NCBI GenBank assembly: GCA_026770025.1
Contig: JAMXDE010000008.1
Span: forward strand, 186,001 to 250,000
From: Craspedostauros australis
Taxonomy: Eukaryota; Bacillariophyta; Bacillariophyceae; Mastogloiales; Achnanthaceae
Length of the DNA stretch: 64,000 bases
Direction: 5' to 3'
Program-made: the position numbers and the translations under genes
Notes under the pieces: generated by a model
What the model was told of the DNA's origin: nothing
Seen by the model: only the letters and a program-made list of their open reading frames with translations
Databases searched by the model: none
Part shown: piece by piece, positions 62,682 to 64,000 of the stretch
How the letters are laid out: each line of letters opens with the position of its first letter
How positions within the stretch are numbered: position 1 is the stretch's first letter

Positions 62682-64000
62682 CATGATGATCAACACCAAG
62701 ACAATCGCAACCACTGCTACTCTCCTTGTCATCTTCATGGCAATGACCAAAGCTCGCCTCAATGGACGCAAGATCACAGATGCAGCTGATGAAATGCACC
62801 TGGCATTGCGAGCCACCCGCAAGCTCAGGACTGATCTCGACGTCGGCAACATCAAGACTGGGAAGAACAACAAGTTCAACCACGAGTCACCATCGGCTCA
62901 GCCGACTGACATAGAGTTGTCCGAACTAACCTCATCGCCGACTGGACCACCAACCGCCAGCCCGACCACCACCAGCTCCACGCGTCCCCCGACCTCGTCT
63001 CCCACAGATGAGGCGGGCGCGTCACCAACAGGCCCACCGACCACCTCGCCAACCGAGATGCCCTCGATGCCACCGGCCACCCAAACAGTCTCTTCTCCCA
63101 CCTCCCAGCCCACTCTCACGCCAACATCCAAGCCATCAGCTGCCCCAATCGCAATCACCTTCGACTCCACCATCGAAGTCTCTTGCCAACCAGATGGCGA
63201 CACCGCCCTCACGCCAGAAGAAGCCAGTACCAAGACCATCATCTGCAATCCCGCCAAGCCATCCTGCCGCGAGGCCGTCACCGCCGTCAAAGAGTCCGCA
63301 GATTTGCAGAACTTCTTCGGATGCGCAGGAGACCTCGGCGAAGGAGCGGCACGCAAGCTCTTCAACCAGTACGCATCCGATGACGTGCTCGCTGGTCAAT
63401 TGGCGTTGATCGCTGCCACCAACCCGACCCTCATCACCGAGAGACCGGACGCAATGGAGGCGACCTGCATGGCCATCGGGATGGCCCAGTCGCCACCCGC
63501 GATCGATCCATGCTGCCAAGGATCTTCGGGATGCACCTCTGCCACCGGTTCTACCTCCGACTCTCCTCCATTCATGACCATCGCAGTCACTGTATGTACT
63601 GGTGACAACGCTTGCAAGGACATGGGCCCCAATCCTCTCATTCTCGATTCCTCCTGCACTGGCATGAGTGCATGTGAGTTGATGAATGAGAACGAGATCA
63701 ATCCCTTCATCACAGGAGTCACCTTCGTTGGCGAGATGGCGTGCACCAGCCCTCGATCTTGCGAGGGAGTGGAACGTCGATCCCATGGCAATGTGACCAT
63801 CCAGACTGGCGCATGCATCGGATCCGAAGCATGTAACTCAGCTGGACGCCGTTTGGAACAATCAGGCCCGTCCTTCCGCTTCCGCAGCCACATCCACATT
63901 GGCTCGAATGGTTGTGTTGGCAGCAACGCCTGCAAGGATGCCCATTCAAGCGTGAATCACGGTACTGGTGGCAAGCTTACAGGTAGCTTGAACATCGGCG
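62682..64000 (+). CDS. Secreted Ser/Thr/Pro-linker protein with CxGxxAC repeats, 3' partial
   Basis: From ATG 62682 the frame stays open to the window end (439 codons so far). A signal peptide (TIATTATLLVIFMAMTKA) precedes a Lys/Asn-rich segment and a long Thr/Ser/Pro linker (SPTGPPTASPTTT; PTTSPTEMPSMPP), expected to be heavily O-glycosylated. A cysteine-containing globular part follows (CNPAKPSCREAVTAV; FFGCAGDLGEGAA; DPCCQGSSGC). The C-terminal part repeats a C-x-G-x3-C unit about every 25-35 residues: CTGDNAC, CTGMSAC, CTSPRSC, CIGSEAC, CVGSNAC. Such repeats, likely a beta-helix held by disulfides, are abundant in diatom secreted proteins. Probably cell-wall or surface-associated. A second Met follows directly at 62685. 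Where it ends is unknown. Confidence 0.82.

Overview
The window looks like nuclear DNA of a diatom or a close photosynthetic stramenopile. The signs are a DUF6824-type protein, two proteins whose leaders end in plastid-import-like motifs (ASA-F and VAG-F), a transmembrane nucleotide cyclase fused to a phosphodiesterase, a secreted protein with a Ser/Thr/Pro linker and CxGxxAC repeats, and a diatom-style Copia element. Genes are dense, carry 0 to 7 short GT-AG introns, lie on both strands and show no operon structure. Assignment comes from reading motifs; no database search was run.

Region 1 to 17 kb is housekeeping: a partial PAP2 lipid phosphatase, a 63-aa Cys-rich protein, a TEX264-like ER protein, a VPS37A-like ESCRT-I subunit, two tandem omega-like glutathione S-transferases, an eight-exon sulfite oxidase and a DUF6824 protein.

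Region 17.7 to 31.3 kb is mobile DNA. A two-exon DDE (PIF/Harbinger-like) transposase points left and a gene of unknown function points right. Between them sits a complete 9,150-bp Copia retrotransposon with LTRs identical by eye and a TTATC target-site duplication. The simplest reading is a DNA transposon with divergent genes that a recent Copia insertion split. Its spacer also holds an exact 21-bp-period array.

Region 32.7 to 44 kb has a plastid fibrillin-like gene with a MITE-like inverted-repeat element in its 5' flank, a methionine sulfoxide reductase B with an in-frame UGA at the catalytic position plus a convincing SECIS candidate downstream (a selenoprotein), a 4-kb repeat island bounded by two matching 20-bp arrays with a decayed retroelement reading frame inside, a plastid-type aldose 1-epimerase and an FG/ZZ-finger protein.

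Region 44.7 to 64 kb has two large low-complexity proteins (one nuclear-like and basic-tailed, one with a signal peptide, membrane segments and a Gln/Arg coil), the three-exon cyclase/phosphodiesterase receptor, a peroxiredoxin-like gene broken by one in-frame TAG, and the 5' part of a secreted CxGxxAC-repeat protein that runs off the window.
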